A model generated the notes under the pieces. It made no database searches and was not told where the DNA came from. It saw nothing but the letters and a program-made list of their open reading frames with translations. A DNA stretch of 64,000 nucleotides from Paenochrobactrum pullorum (GTDB lineage Bacteria; Pseudomonadota; Alphaproteobacteria; Rhizobiales; Rhizobiaceae). The stretch is taken from positions 806,001 through 870,000 of the forward strand of contig NZ_JBHEEH010000001.1 in NCBI RefSeq assembly GCF_041929845.1, in the 5' to 3' direction. This document shows positions 8,804 to 19,110 of the stretch, piece by piece (the first letter of the stretch is position 1; every line of letters begins with the position of its first letter). The position numbers and the translations under genes were made by a program.

Positions 8804-8835
8804 AAAAAAAGCCCCTGATTCCTCAGAGGCTTTTC
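8804..8835 (-). terminator. groEL intrinsic terminator
   Basis: AAAAGCC and CTGA pair with TCAG and GGCTTTT around a TTCC loop, with a single C/A mismatch. On the minus strand a T-rich run follows. It lies about 150 bases after the groEL stop and closes the groESL operon. Confidence 0.85.
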
Positions 8836-8900
8836 TATTTATTGGCCGCATTATCATTACCGCACAGGCGCGAGCGCCTGTGCTATGAAATGCTCGGGAA

Positions 8901-8981
8901 GACTTCTTAGAAGTCCATGCCGCCACCCGCACCGCCAAGCGGTGCAGGATTTTTAGTTCATGGGCGTGCTTTATGGACTTC

Positions 8982-8999
<18 letters not shown>
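8901..8999. repeat. 24-base direct repeat: duplicated groEL 3' end
   Basis: The last 24 bases of groEL around its stop codon (8976-8999) recur exactly at 8901-8924, 75 bases downstream. Each copy contains the palindrome GACTTCTTAGAAGTC. Read on the minus strand, the second copy lies in a short open frame that ends APLGGAGGGMDF before a stop, which is a GroEL-like C terminus different from that of the intact gene (GGMGGMGGMDF). It looks like the remnant of a second groEL copy. Confidence 0.8.
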
Positions 9000-10625
<1,626 letters not shown>

Positions 10626-10739
10626 TTTATATCTCCTGGGAATTGTCCCGGTCAGATTGGTGGTTAAATCGAATATCTTAGCTGCCGGATATATTTCCGG
10701 CCTTCATCGGGTGCATAAACAATGCACCGCATGAATGAA

Positions 10740-11036
10740 TTAGCCGAGGATACCCAGAATGTCGGATTCTTTCATAATCAGCAGGTCTTCGCCGCCGATC
10801 TTGACTTCTGTGCCGGACCACTTGCCGAACAGAACTTTGTCACCAGCTTTAACGTCCAGTGCAACCAGCTTGCCGGCTTCATCACGTGTGCCGGAGCCTA
10901 CAGAGACAACAACGCCTTCTGATGGCTTTTCTTTTGCGGAATCAGGAATGATGATGCCGCCAGCGGTTTTTGCTTCCGACTCAACACGACGGACAACGAC
11001 GCGATCGTGAAGTGGGCGGAAATTGGTCTCAGCCAT
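10740..11036 (-). CDS. groES: Co-chaperonin GroES (10 kDa)
   Basis: Forms the heptameric lid on GroEL. The 98-residue product has the typical start FRPLHDRVVVRRVESEAKT, the mobile loop GGIIIPDSAKEKPSEG, and the VLFGKWSGTEVKIGGEDLLI segment. Length and motifs are standard. It is the first gene of the groESL operon. A perfect CIRCE operator and a strong sigma-70-like promoter lie 60-125 bases upstream, so repression by HrcA is expected. Confidence 0.98.
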   Translation of the reverse strand: MAETNFRPLHDRVVVRRVESEAKTAGGIIIPDSAKEKPSEGVVVSVGSGTRDEAGKLVALDVKAGDKVLFGKWSGTEVKIGGEDLLIMKESDILGILG

Positions 11037-11096
11037 GATCTAAACCCTTAAAAAAATAATGTTGAACCCCTCCATGGATCTCGTGATCCACGGTTA

Positions 11097-11123
11097 TTAG
11101 CACTCTATGGTCATGAGTGCTAA
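11097..11123. promoter_or_regulatory. CIRCE operator (HrcA binding site)
   Basis: The sequence TTAGCACTC, 9 bases, GAGTGCTAA is a perfect match to the CIRCE consensus. It sits between the groES promoter and the start codon, so HrcA bound here would block groESL transcription until heat or misfolded protein inactivates the repressor. Confidence 0.97.
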
Positions 11124-11132
11124 CCTGCTAAT

Positions 11133-11161
11133 TAGATAGAAATGACCTGTTTTAATGTCAA
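11133..11161 (-). promoter_or_regulatory. groESL promoter
   Basis: On the minus strand a TTGACA -35 box (11156-11161) and a TATCTA -10 box (11133-11138) are 17 bases apart, directly upstream of the CIRCE element. The -35 region also fits the CTTGA core of alphaproteobacterial RpoH promoters, so heat-shock sigma factor use is possible. Confidence 0.75.
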
Positions 11162-11576
11162 GGCCTCGAAGCATTTATGATTAAGAAAGAAATGCAATTT
11201 TTTGTCTTTTTGCAAAATCCGCCATGCGTGCAGATTAATGCAATTTTCTCTATCCTTTAGTTGAGGCATATTAAATCAGACTCCATTATCAAGCCCTGCA
11301 AACATGTCAGCTTTATGAAAAGTGATGTTTGAAAAAAATGCTATTTTATCAGAACCTGCATTTTTTTGTCATTTATCGGCATAGATAAGCCTTGTCTTTG
11401 TATGCAGGCGTGACATGAGCGTGAGCATGGGTTAGAGGAGCAAGTATAAAAATATTTGCTTATTGTTGGTGCAGGTTTGCGGAAAAATAAACTCCGGCAT
11501 ATTTTCAATCAACAATGATGGCTCATCAATCTTGGATCTTTTTATGATCCCTGCGTCTTGTTAAATGAGGATTGGC
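11162..11576. other. AT-rich intergenic region, no gene seen
   Basis: About 415 bases lie between the groES promoter and the HAD gene. I see only short, low-quality open frames (the longest about 27 codons from 11177) and no strong hairpin. It should contain the promoter of the HAD gene, but no clear -35/-10 pair stands out. Confidence 0.5.
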
Positions 11577-12425
11577 ATGAAATTCCCTGAGCGTCTGGAT
11601 GATCTCACCAATGATTATGATGTGCTGTTTTGCGATGTGTGGGGCGTGGTGCATAATGGTGAGCAAGCTTTTCCGCTGGCCTGCAAAGCTTTGCAGCGCG
11701 CGCGCGCCAAAGGCGTAAAGGTTGTTTTGGTCACCAATTCTCCGCGTCCTTTTCCGGGCGTCGTGGCGCAGCTCGGCACATTGGGTGTGCCTGATGATGC
11801 TTATGATGCGGTTGTGACTTCGGGTGATGTGACCCGTGATCTGATCGCAGAAGGTCCGCGCAAAGTTTTCTATATCGGCGCCGATCATGAATATGCGATC
11901 TTTGATGGTCTGGATGTGGAATTGGTGGAAGAGTTTGAAGCCGCTGGCGTTGTCTGCACCGGCTTGTTTGATGACGAGGTGGAGACACCTGAAGATTACA
12001 CCGAAATGCTGGAGCGTTTCCGCGCCCGTAATCTTCCGTTTATTTGTGCCAACCCTGATTTGATCGTGGAACGCGGCAACCGCATGATTTGGTGTGCAGG
12101 TGCTTTGGCACGTGATTATGGTTTGATGGGCGGGCGTACACAAGTTGCCGGCAAGCCGCATCATCCGATTTATGCGGCCGCATTAAAGGCTGCGGAGAAA
12201 TTGCTTGGCCGGAGCGTCGAAAAATCGCGCATCTTGGCTATTGGCGATGGTATCTTGACTGATGTAAAGGGTGCGGCACAATTTGGTGTTGATGTACTTT
12301 ATATTTCCGGCGGTATTCATGCGGCTGATTATATTGATGCGGAAACCATGAATGTTGAAAAACTGAAAGTGTTTTTGAACAAGCATGGCCATCAGCCGGT
12401 TGCGACGATTAAGCATCTCGTTTAA
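11577..12425 (+). CDS. HAD superfamily class IIA phosphatase (TIGR01459 type)
   Basis: A cytoplasmic HAD hydrolase of about 282 residues, related to NagD-like sugar phosphatases. The nucleophile region is DVLFCDVWGVVHNGEQ; the second motif is VVLVTNSPRPFPG; the lysine and acidic motifs are in VAGKPHHPIYAAAL and ILAIGDGILTDVKGA. Members of this alphaproteobacterial family are of unknown substrate. I chose ATG 11577 because GAGG lies 6 bases before it; an in-frame ATG at 11565 would add four residues. It is followed 32 bases later by ribF in the same direction, and the two are often neighbours in related genomes. Confidence 0.88.
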   Translation: MKFPERLDDLTNDYDVLFCDVWGVVHNGEQAFPLACKALQRARAKGVKVVLVTNSPRPFPGVVAQLGTLGVPDDAYDAVVTSGDVTRDLIAEGPRKVFYIGADHEYAIFDGLDVELVEEFEAAGVVCTGLFDDEVETPEDYTEMLERFRARNLPFICANPDLIVERGNRMIWCAGALARDYGLMGGRTQVAGKPHHPIYAAALKAAEKLLGRSVEKSRILAIGDGILTDVKGAAQFGVDVLYISGGIHAADYIDAETMNVEKLKVFLNKHGHQPVATIKHLV

Positions 12426-12457
12426 TCGCACTGAAATAAAACGCACAGAGCAATTTT

Positions 12458-13480
12458 ATGTCCAAACAGCCATTTCAGCGTCTTAATACCACCGATAATC
12501 TGCCCATACATTTGCGCCATGCTGTAGTGGCGATCGGTAATTTCGATGGTGTGCATCGTGGACATCAGGCTGTGCTGCAACAGGCACTGGAACAGGCAGC
12601 AAATGAAGGGCGGCCATGCATCGCCCTGACATTCGAGCCGCATCCGCGCTCTTTCTTCAAACCGGATGAGCCTGTTGATCGCCTGACGCCGTCACGCGAA
12701 AAATCATATCTCTTGGAAATACTTGGCTTTGATGCAGTGATCGAGCAACCTTTCACGGCTGAATTTTCAGCGTTGAGTGCTGAAGAATTTGTCGAGACAA
12801 TCTTGGTTGAAAACTTTGCCGCCAGTGGTGTGGTGATCGGCTACGATTTCCACTTCGGTAAAGCACGCCGTGGCACACCGGAATTTTTGGTGCGGGCCGG
12901 TCAGCAAGCCGGTTTCAGTGTTACATTAGTCGATGCTTTTTGTGATGAAGGTTCGACGCAGATATCCTCAAGCCGTATCCGGGATTTCTTGTGCGACGGT
13001 GATGTAGTTCAGGCTGCAGGGCTGCTTGGTCACCGTTATCAGGTGCGCGCCGAAGTGGTGCATGGCCGCAAACTTGGCCGCGAGCTTGGTTTCCCCACCG
13101 CCAATATGCATTTGCCGGAACAGACTCATCTGAAACATGGCATTTATGCTGTGCGTTTCCGTCGTGCGGATGGCTCACTCTATAATGGTGTGGCCAGCTA
13201 TGGTCGCCGTCCGACTGTCACCGACAATGGTGTACCATTGTTGGAGACCTTCCTGTTCGACTTCTCCGGCGATCTTTATGGCGAATTGGCCACTGTTTCT
13301 TTCTTCGGTTTTTTACGAGGTGAAGTGAAATTTGACGGTTTGGAACCGCTGATGGCGCAAATGCGTCAGGATGAAGCCGAGGCACGCGCACTTCTCGCGG
13401 CAGTCAAACCATTATCTGCGCTTGATCAAAAGCTTTCATTTGATGGTAGTGTTGACTGTTTAACCGCTACACCGGCGTAA
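12458..13480 (+). CDS. ribF: Bifunctional riboflavin kinase / FAD synthetase
   Basis: Makes FMN from riboflavin and then FAD. The 340-residue protein has the N-terminal nucleotidyltransferase domain (VVAIGNFDGVHRGHQAVL, with the HxGH-like site, and later SSSRIRDFLCDGDV) and the C-terminal flavokinase domain (GRKLGRELGFPTANMHL and LLETFLFDFSGDLYG). Length is normal for the bifunctional enzyme. It lies downstream of the HAD phosphatase gene, probably in one transcript, and before an outer membrane protein gene. Confidence 0.95.
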   Translation: MSKQPFQRLNTTDNLPIHLRHAVVAIGNFDGVHRGHQAVLQQALEQAANEGRPCIALTFEPHPRSFFKPDEPVDRLTPSREKSYLLEILGFDAVIEQPFTAEFSALSAEEFVETILVENFAASGVVIGYDFHFGKARRGTPEFLVRAGQQAGFSVTLVDAFCDEGSTQISSSRIRDFLCDGDVVQAAGLLGHRYQVRAEVVHGRKLGRELGFPTANMHLPEQTHLKHGIYAVRFRRADGSLYNGVASYGRRPTVTDNGVPLLETFLFDFSGDLYGELATVSFFGFLRGEVKFDGLEPLMAQMRQDEAEARALLAAVKPLSALDQKLSFDGSVDCLTATPA

Positions 13481-13567
13481 AACTGACAGTTTAAAGTTAA
13501 ATTTACTGCTTTATTGCAATATGCTATAGAGAGCTGCACTGTACTGTTGGTGTGGTTGAGGGGAAGT

Positions 13568-14395
13568 GTGTTGCGTAAGCCATATTTAACTGCAGTAGCT
13601 ATTCTGGTTTTATTGGCAGCTGTATCTGCACAAGCCGCCGATGATGTGAATGTGCTTGAGAAAAAACCTTTCTGGGCAGGTGACTGGTCTTTGACCATTG
13701 GCGGTTTAGGTGAACTTGCACCGCGCTATGAGGGTGCAAGCAGCCGGATGCTTTTTGGCGAACCGTTGATCTCACTAACGCGGGCTGGCGATGTGCCACG
13801 TTTCGATTCCCAAAATGACAATTTCGAATTTGCGCTCATTGACACTTATAGTTTTTCGGCCGGACTTGCCGGAAAACTGTTGTTCAAACGTGATTCTGGC
13901 ACCTCCGATGATCTGGAAGGTCTTGATCCGGTTAAATTTGGTGGTGAGATCGGTGGCTTTGCCGAATTTTATCCGGTTGACTGGATGCGTGTGCGTGGCG
14001 AACTGCGACAAGGTATTCGTGCCCATAAAGGCATTGTCGGTGAAGTGGCGGCAGATGCCTTTTATGATGTGACGCCGGTTATACGTGTTTCCGGCGGGCC
14101 GCGTATTGATTTTGCCAGTAAAGACTATTTCAAATCCTATTACGGTGTTGATGCCAAAGAGGCTCGATTAAGCGGGTTATCGCAATATCATCCCGGTGGT
14201 GGTTTGAAGTCTTTAGGGGCAGGCGCTGCTGTTACCTGGAAAGCAACCGACAAGATCACCACCAGTCTTTATGGCGAATATGAGCACTTGCAGGGGCCTG
14301 CAAAAAAATCAAGTCTGGTGGAAGAGCGTGGCAAGCGCAACCAGTTCAGCTTTGGCTTAACCGCATCTTATCGCTTTGATTTTACGCTGGATTGA
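13568..14395 (+). CDS. MipA/OmpV family outer membrane protein
   Basis: A predicted outer membrane beta-barrel protein of 275 residues. A signal peptide is clear (hydrophobic stretch AVAILVLLAAVSAQA with cleavage after AQA), followed by a MipA/OmpV-like barrel: GGLGELAPRYEGASSRM, repeated amphipathic strands, and a terminal strand ending SYRFDFTLD. In other bacteria the family includes an MltA-interacting scaffold protein and various porin-like proteins; the role here is not shown. The start GTG at 13568 is preferred to ATG 13514 because GAGG lies 6 bases upstream and it yields a standard signal peptide. Confidence 0.85.
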   Translation: MLRKPYLTAVAILVLLAAVSAQAADDVNVLEKKPFWAGDWSLTIGGLGELAPRYEGASSRMLFGEPLISLTRAGDVPRFDSQNDNFEFALIDTYSFSAGLAGKLLFKRDSGTSDDLEGLDPVKFGGEIGGFAEFYPVDWMRVRGELRQGIRAHKGIVGEVAADAFYDVTPVIRVSGGPRIDFASKDYFKSYYGVDAKEARLSGLSQYHPGGGLKSLGAGAAVTWKATDKITTSLYGEYEHLQGPAKKSSLVEERGKRNQFSFGLTASYRFDFTLD

Positions 14396-14459
14396 TCGCA
14401 AACGATAAAAAATCAGCACGTGGGTTAAAGATTCTTGTCCTGAGGTCTTTATTCCTTGG

Positions 14460-14486
14460 CATGGCATTGCTAAAAGCATTGCCATG
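14460..14486. other. Hairpin in the leader region upstream of ileS
   Basis: ATGGCA and TGCT pair with AGCA and TGCCAT around an AAA loop, with one T/T mismatch. It lies after the outer membrane protein gene and could be its 3' end structure; no T tract follows. Confidence 0.45.
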
Positions 14487-14533
14487 ATGACATGTTATCG
14501 GACACTTATTATAACCAATATACGAATTATTGG

Positions 14534-14580
14534 CCCGGCTTTCCCCGGCGCCTGAAGGCGCAAATGTGGGAAGGTCCGGG
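14534..14580 (+). ncRNA. Very stable structured leader upstream of ileS
   Basis: A 47-base hairpin: five outer pairs (CCCGG with CCGGG), a bulged T, seven middle pairs, then a five-pair apical stem (GCGCC with GGCGC) closed by a TGAA tetraloop. It lies about 90 bases before the ileS start. Downstream, GCCCG and CGGGC can pair across 14629-14646. No T-box sequence is visible and T-box control is not expected in this group. It could be a regulatory leader of ileS or a small RNA. Confidence 0.4.
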
Positions 14581-14672
14581 TATGAACGGCTGTGTGACGC
14601 GGCCCCCTGTTTTTTGATTTTCCTTTTGCCCGCATAAAAATGAACGGGCGCAACAGGCTAGAAGTATATAAT

Positions 14673-17585
14673 ATGACCGATACAACGGCAAAAATCGATT
14701 ATTCGAAGACCCTCAATCTGCCACAAACCGACTTTCCCATGCGCGCAAGTCTGCCGCAGCGCGAGCCGCTGTTGGTTGCGCGTTGGGAGGAGATGAATCT
14801 TTATAAAAAACTGCGTGAAGATGCCAAAGATCGCCCGCTCTGGGTGCTGCATGATGGCCCTCCCTATGCTAACGGCAATATCCATATCGGTCATGCGCTG
14901 AACAAGACGCTGAAAGATGTGATCACCCGCTCGTTCCAGATGCGTGGTTTCAACTCCAACTATGTGCCGGGTTGGGATTGTCACGGTCTGCCGATCGAAT
15001 GGAAGATTGAAGAAAAATACCGCGCTAAGGGTCAGAATAAAGACGAAGTGCCGATCAATGAATTCCGCAAAGAATGCCGCGAATTTGCTGAGGGCTGGAT
15101 CAAGGCGCAAACAGAAGAATTCAAGCGTCTGGCGATCACCGGTGACTTTGAAAACCCATACACCACAATGAACTTCCATGCGGAAGCGCGCATTGCCGGT
15201 GAATTGCTGAAATTTGCCCGTACCGGTCAGTTGTACCGCGGCTCCAAGCCGGTGATGTGGTCGGTTGTTGAGCGTACCGCTTTGGCTGAGGCTGAAGTTG
15301 AATATCATGATGTTGAATCGGATATGATCTGGGTTAAGTTCCCTGTCACCAATGTGGCAGAACTTGACGGCGCTTATGTCGTGATCTGGACAACCACCCC
15401 TTGGACAATTCCAGGTAACCGCGCCATCGCTTATTCGCCGAAAGTTTCTTACGGCCTTTATGAGGTCACAGGTGCTGAGAACGATTTTGGTCCTAAAGTT
15501 GGTGAAAAACTGATTTTTGCTGATACTCTGGCTGAAGACTGCTTCAAAAAAGCCAAACTGACATTCAATCGTTTGGCCGATGTGTCGGTTGAGCAGCTCG
15601 ATGGCATGACTGCATCCCACCCGCTGAAAGGCTTCGGCGGCGGTTATGAATTTACCGTGCCACTGGTAGCCGGTGATCACGTCACCGATGATGCCGGTAC
15701 AGGTTTCGTTCATACCGCACCAAGCCATGGTCGTGAAGACTTTGAAGCTTGGATGGATGCGGCACGTGAACTCGAAGCACGCGGCATCAACCCGGCCATT
15801 CCTTTCCCTGTTGATGATGCTGGTTTTTACACATCTGATGCACCGGGCTTTGGCCCTGACCGCGAAGGCGGTGCTGCACGCGTTATTGATGATAATGGCA
15901 AGAAGGGCGATGCCAACGAAGCTGTTATCAAAGAACTGATCGCACGCGATCTTCTCTTTGCCCGTGGACGTATGAAGCATTCATATCCGCATTCATGGCG
16001 CTCTAAAAAGCCGATCATCTTCCGCAATACGCCGCAGTGGTTTGTCTATATGGACAAAGAACTGGGTGATGGTACGACGCTGCGTTCACGCGCTTTGGGT
16101 GCGATTGATGATACACGTTTTGTGCCAAATGCCGGTCAGAACCGTCTGCGTTCGATGATTGAAAACCGTCCGGATTGGGTTCTCTCGCGTCAGCGCGCTT
16201 GGGGTGTGCCGATCTGCGTTTTCGCCAGTGAAGATGGCACCGTTCTGGTGGATGAAGCGGTCAATGAGCGCATTTTGGCCGCCTTTGAAGCGGAAGGTGC
16301 CGATGCATGGTTTGCAGAAGGTGCACGTGAGCGTTTCTTGGGTAATCGCTCTAATGAGCCTTGGGAGCAGGTCACCGACATTCTCGATGTTTGGTTTGAT
16401 AGTGGTTGCACCCATGTTTTCACTCTGGAAGACCGTCCGGACATGAAATGGCCGGCCGACCTTTATCTGGAAGGTTCCGATCAGCATCGTGGCTGGTTCC
16501 ATTCCTCATTGCTGGAAAGCTGCGGAACCCGTGGCCGCGCACCTTATAATGCAGTTTTGACTCATGGTTTCACCATGGATGAGCACGGCAAGAAAATGTC
16601 GAAGTCGCTCGGCAATACCGTAACACCGCAGGACATCATCAAGGATTCAGGCGCTGATATTCTGCGTCTTTGGGTGATGACTTCGGATTATTGGGAAGAT
16701 CAGCGTCTGGGCAAAAGCATCATCCAGACCAATATCGATGCTTATCGTAAATTGCGTAACACTGTCCGTTGGATGCTTGGCACACTTTCGCATGATGAAG
16801 GCGAAGAGGTTGCTTATGCCGATCTGCCGGAACTTGAAAAGCTGATGCTGCATCGCTTGAGTGAGCTGGATGAGCTGGTTCGCAACGGGTATGACAGCTT
16901 TGAATTCAAGCGTATCACACGTGCCCTGATCGACTTTACCAATATCGAATTGTCGGCTTTCTATTTCGATATACGTAAAGATGCGCTTTATTGCGATGCA
17001 CCTTCAAGTGTGCGCCGTAAAGCAGCGCTTCAGACCGTGCGTCATCTCTTCGATAATATCGTGACATGGCTGGCGCCAATGCTGCCATTTACCACCGAAG
17101 AAGCATGGCTTGACCGCTACAAAGATGCGGTTTCTGTCCATCTGGAGCAATTCCGCACCATTCCGTCAGAATGGAATAATCCGGTTCTGGCCGCGAAATG
17201 GGACAAAGTGCGCGATGTGCGCCGCGTTGTGACAGGCGCGTTGGAACTGGAACGTGCGGATAAGCGCATTGGTTCGTCATTGGAAGCAGCGCCCGTTGTC
17301 CATATCACAGATGCTTCTTTGATGTCGGCGCTTGAAGGTCTGGATATGTCCGAAATCTGCATCACCAGTGGTTTGACCATTACGGATCAGCCGGCCATTG
17401 GCGAAGCTTTTTATTTAAGCGATGTGAAGGGTGTGGCTGTTGTTCCTGAAAAAGCAAGTGGCACCAAATGCGCGCGTTCATGGCGTTACACCGATGATGT
17501 TGGCAGTGATTCTGAATTCCCTGACGTTTCAGCGCGTGATGCAGAAGCCTTGCACGAATTAAAAGCGTTGGGTAAGCTGGCCTAA
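14673..17585 (+). CDS. ileS: Isoleucyl-tRNA synthetase
   Basis: Charges tRNA-Ile and edits mischarged valine. The 970-residue class I enzyme has the HIGH motif in NGNIHIGHALNKTL (about residue 70), the editing domain with WTTTPWTIPGNRAIAYSP, and KMSKS in GKKMSKSLGNTV (about residue 640). The C-terminal tRNA-binding region is present, but I see no CxxC zinc pair near the end. I chose ATG 14673 (MTDTTAKIDYSKTLNLPQ), because the upstream ATG at 14640 adds residues unlike other IleS proteins. An unusual stable hairpin lies in the leader. A good terminator follows at 17598. Confidence 0.96.
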   Translation: MTDTTAKIDYSKTLNLPQTDFPMRASLPQREPLLVARWEEMNLYKKLREDAKDRPLWVLHDGPPYANGNIHIGHALNKTLKDVITRSFQMRGFNSNYVPGWDCHGLPIEWKIEEKYRAKGQNKDEVPINEFRKECREFAEGWIKAQTEEFKRLAITGDFENPYTTMNFHAEARIAGELLKFARTGQLYRGSKPVMWSVVERTALAEAEVEYHDVESDMIWVKFPVTNVAELDGAYVVIWTTTPWTIPGNRAIAYSPKVSYGLYEVTGAENDFGPKVGEKLIFADTLAEDCFKKAKLTFNRLADVSVEQLDGMTASHPLKGFGGGYEFTVPLVAGDHVTDDAGTGFVHTAPSHGREDFEAWMDAARELEARGINPAIPFPVDDAGFYTSDAPGFGPDREGGAARVIDDNGKKGDANEAVIKELIARDLLFARGRMKHSYPHSWRSKKPIIFRNTPQWFVYMDKELGDGTTLRSRALGAIDDTRFVPNAGQNRLRSMIENRPDWVLSRQRAWGVPICVFASEDGTVLVDEAVNERILAAFEAEGADAWFAEGARERFLGNRSNEPWEQVTDILDVWFDSGCTHVFTLEDRPDMKWPADLYLEGSDQHRGWFHSSLLESCGTRGRAPYNAVLTHGFTMDEHGKKMSKSLGNTVTPQDIIKDSGADILRLWVMTSDYWEDQRLGKSIIQTNIDAYRKLRNTVRWMLGTLSHDEGEEVAYADLPELEKLMLHRLSELDELVRNGYDSFEFKRITRALIDFTNIELSAFYFDIRKDALYCDAPSSVRRKAALQTVRHLFDNIVTWLAPMLPFTTEEAWLDRYKDAVSVHLEQFRTIPSEWNNPVLAAKWDKVRDVRRVVTGALELERADKRIGSSLEAAPVVHITDASLMSALEGLDMSEICITSGLTITDQPAIGEAFYLSDVKGVAVVPEKASGTKCARSWRYTDDVGSDSEFPDVSARDAEALHELKALGKLA

Positions 17586-17597
17586 ATATCAAGATTG

Positions 17598-17645
17598 GCG
17601 GCAGTCATGTATAAAAGATTAATTGCATGATTGCCGCTTTTGCTT
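17598..17645 (+). terminator. ileS intrinsic terminator
   Basis: GCGGCA-G-TCATG pairs with CATGA-T-TGCCGC, giving a 12-pair stem with one G/T wobble, and is followed by TTTTGCTTCT. It starts 12 bases past the ileS stop. Confidence 0.85.
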
Positions 17646-17748
17646 CTCTCCTGTAGAAGCTTTTTTTAAAGAACGGATCGGCTTCGTCATAGAGTTGCCG
17701 GTTTTATGCGACAATACCGCTGGAGATGCGGATAAAGAAGTGGCGCTT

Positions 17749-18381
17749 ATGACGATTGATAGAAGAATTCTGGTGCTTGCAACGGCTGTCGCCGGTCTCT
17801 CCCTGTCGGGGTGCGTTTCTTCACCAACCTATGGCACCGACAAAAGCGCAGGCGCGCAGTTGTTTGATGATGTGTCCAACATTGTTCCGTTGGGAACCGC
17901 AACCAAAAAAGATCCGATTGATTATAAGCCGCGCCCTGAATTGGTGCGCCCGGCTTCCGGTCAGGTTGCTCATTTGCCGGCTCCTCAGGAAAAGGTAACC
18001 CAATCAGGCGCAGCATGGCCGGAATCGCCTGAGCAACGCCGCAAGCGTTTGCGTGATGAGGCTACCGCCAATCAGGATAATCCATTTTATCGTCCGGCGG
18101 TGAAGCCCAATGTGCCTGCCAACTCAACAGCTTCTTATGATTATGATCTGACCAAGCCGCCGACAAAACGCGTGGCCGAGGCCAAGAAAGAACTGCATTT
18201 GCAGAAGGTTGGCGCGCCGGATCAACGTCGTTATTTGAGTGAGCCACCTTTGGCTTATCGCCAGCCTGCAGCCACAGCCCCAATCGGTGAGCAGGGTGAT
18301 GATGAGGCTAAAAAAGAACGCGCACGTAAGAAAGCTGCCAGCAAGAGCAAAAGCTGGAGCGATTATATGCCTTGGAACTAA
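17749..18381 (+). CDS. Predicted lipoprotein, unknown function
   Basis: A 210-residue envelope protein with a lipoprotein signal: a short basic start (MTIDRRILVL), a hydrophobic core, and the lipobox SLSGC with the lipidated cysteine at residue 21. The mature part is proline-, lysine- and alanine-rich without strong secondary structure cues and ends with a basic stretch (KKERARKKAASKSKSWSDY). I see no enzymatic domain. ATG 17749 is chosen because it places the signal peptide at the N terminus; the same frame is open upstream to 17623 but that part is not signal-like. It lies alone between ileS and the convergent tadA. Confidence 0.75.
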   Translation: MTIDRRILVLATAVAGLSLSGCVSSPTYGTDKSAGAQLFDDVSNIVPLGTATKKDPIDYKPRPELVRPASGQVAHLPAPQEKVTQSGAAWPESPEQRRKRLRDEATANQDNPFYRPAVKPNVPANSTASYDYDLTKPPTKRVAEAKKELHLQKVGAPDQRRYLSEPPLAYRQPAATAPIGEQGDDEAKKERARKKAASKSKSWSDYMPWN

Positions 18382-18423
18382 CAATTCGCGCAATCAATTT
18401 GCGTGAGTTTGTCGATGATAGAA

Positions 18424-18445
18424 AAAGCCGGTTTTGTCCGGCTTT
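18424..18445. terminator. Bidirectional terminator between the lipoprotein gene and tadA
   Basis: AAAGCCGG pairs perfectly with CCGGCTTT around a TTTTGT loop, flanked by A and T residues. It lies between convergent genes. Confidence 0.85.
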
Positions 18446-18453
18446 ATCTGTTT

Positions 18454-18930
18454 TTAGCGTCTTTGCTTAAAAAACGCTCTCAGTAAATTTTGAGATTCTG
18501 TTTCGCCAAAGCCTGAATAAGTTTCTGGAGCATGATGGCATGTTGGTTGGGTGAAAAAACGGCCGCCATATTCAACACCGCCACCTTTTTCGTCGGCAGC
18601 GCCATAATAAAGCCGCCTGATGCGCGCAAAAGAAATGGCAGCTGCACACATGGCGCAGGGCTCAAGCGTTACATATAGATCGCAGTCAGGTAGTCTTTCT
18701 GATTTCAGCAGGTCACACGCCTGCCGGATCGCAAGCACTTCAGCATGAGCGGTCGGATCATTGAGCAGACGGGTACGATTACCGGCACGAGCAATAATGT
18801 TGCCATCAAGTACGATCACGGCTCCAATTGGCACTTCGCCTAAGGCTTGCGCTTCAAGTGCTTGCTCAAAAGCCTGTGCCATAAATCTGTTTTTGGGCGG
18901 ATCTTCTTGTTCAAGGTGTTTTTTCATCAT
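18454..18930 (-). CDS. tadA: tRNA-specific adenosine deaminase
   Basis: Converts A34 to inosine in the tRNA-Arg(ACG) wobble position. The 158-residue protein has the zinc deaminase motif HAEV (His62, catalytic Glu64) and PCAMC (Cys92 and Cys95), plus the substrate-channel GEVPIGAVIV segment. Size and motifs fit TadA rather than a free-base or cytidine deaminase. The first methionine codon is doubled (MM) and a shorter start at MAQAFEQ is possible, since the first 16 residues are not conserved in type. It is divergent from the pseudouridine synthase gene, a pairing seen in many related genomes. Confidence 0.93.
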   Translation of the reverse strand: MMKKHLEQEDPPKNRFMAQAFEQALEAQALGEVPIGAVIVLDGNIIARAGNRTRLLNDPTAHAEVLAIRQACDLLKSERLPDCDLYVTLEPCAMCAAAISFARIRRLYYGAADEKGGGVEYGGRFFTQPTCHHAPETYSGFGETESQNLLRAFFKQRR

Positions 18931-19110
18931 TGTTGATCGCCTATAGTAGAAATTTTACTCGCATGCTTCCATTTGATTTGTTACTGCATAAACTTAAAAA
19001 CCGGAACCATTTACCAACGGAATTATCCAGCGTTGATGAACGTCGTTGATGATTGTCCATAAATCAATGCAAGGCGCGGCTGCGACCGCTGCTGAAAGGC
19101 CATTATTAAA

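Noticed and set aside
11177..11260. 27-codon frame in the groES-HAD gap
   Set aside because: No ribosome binding site, poor composition and no conservation cue.
14534..14580. T-box riboswitch upstream of ileS
   Set aside because: No T-box sequence, specifier loop or antiterminator can be seen, and T-boxes are rare in this group. Kept only as an unknown structured leader.
14658..15980. 440-codon minus-strand frame opposite ileS
   Set aside because: No start site or domain; ileS motifs on the plus strand leave no room for doubt.
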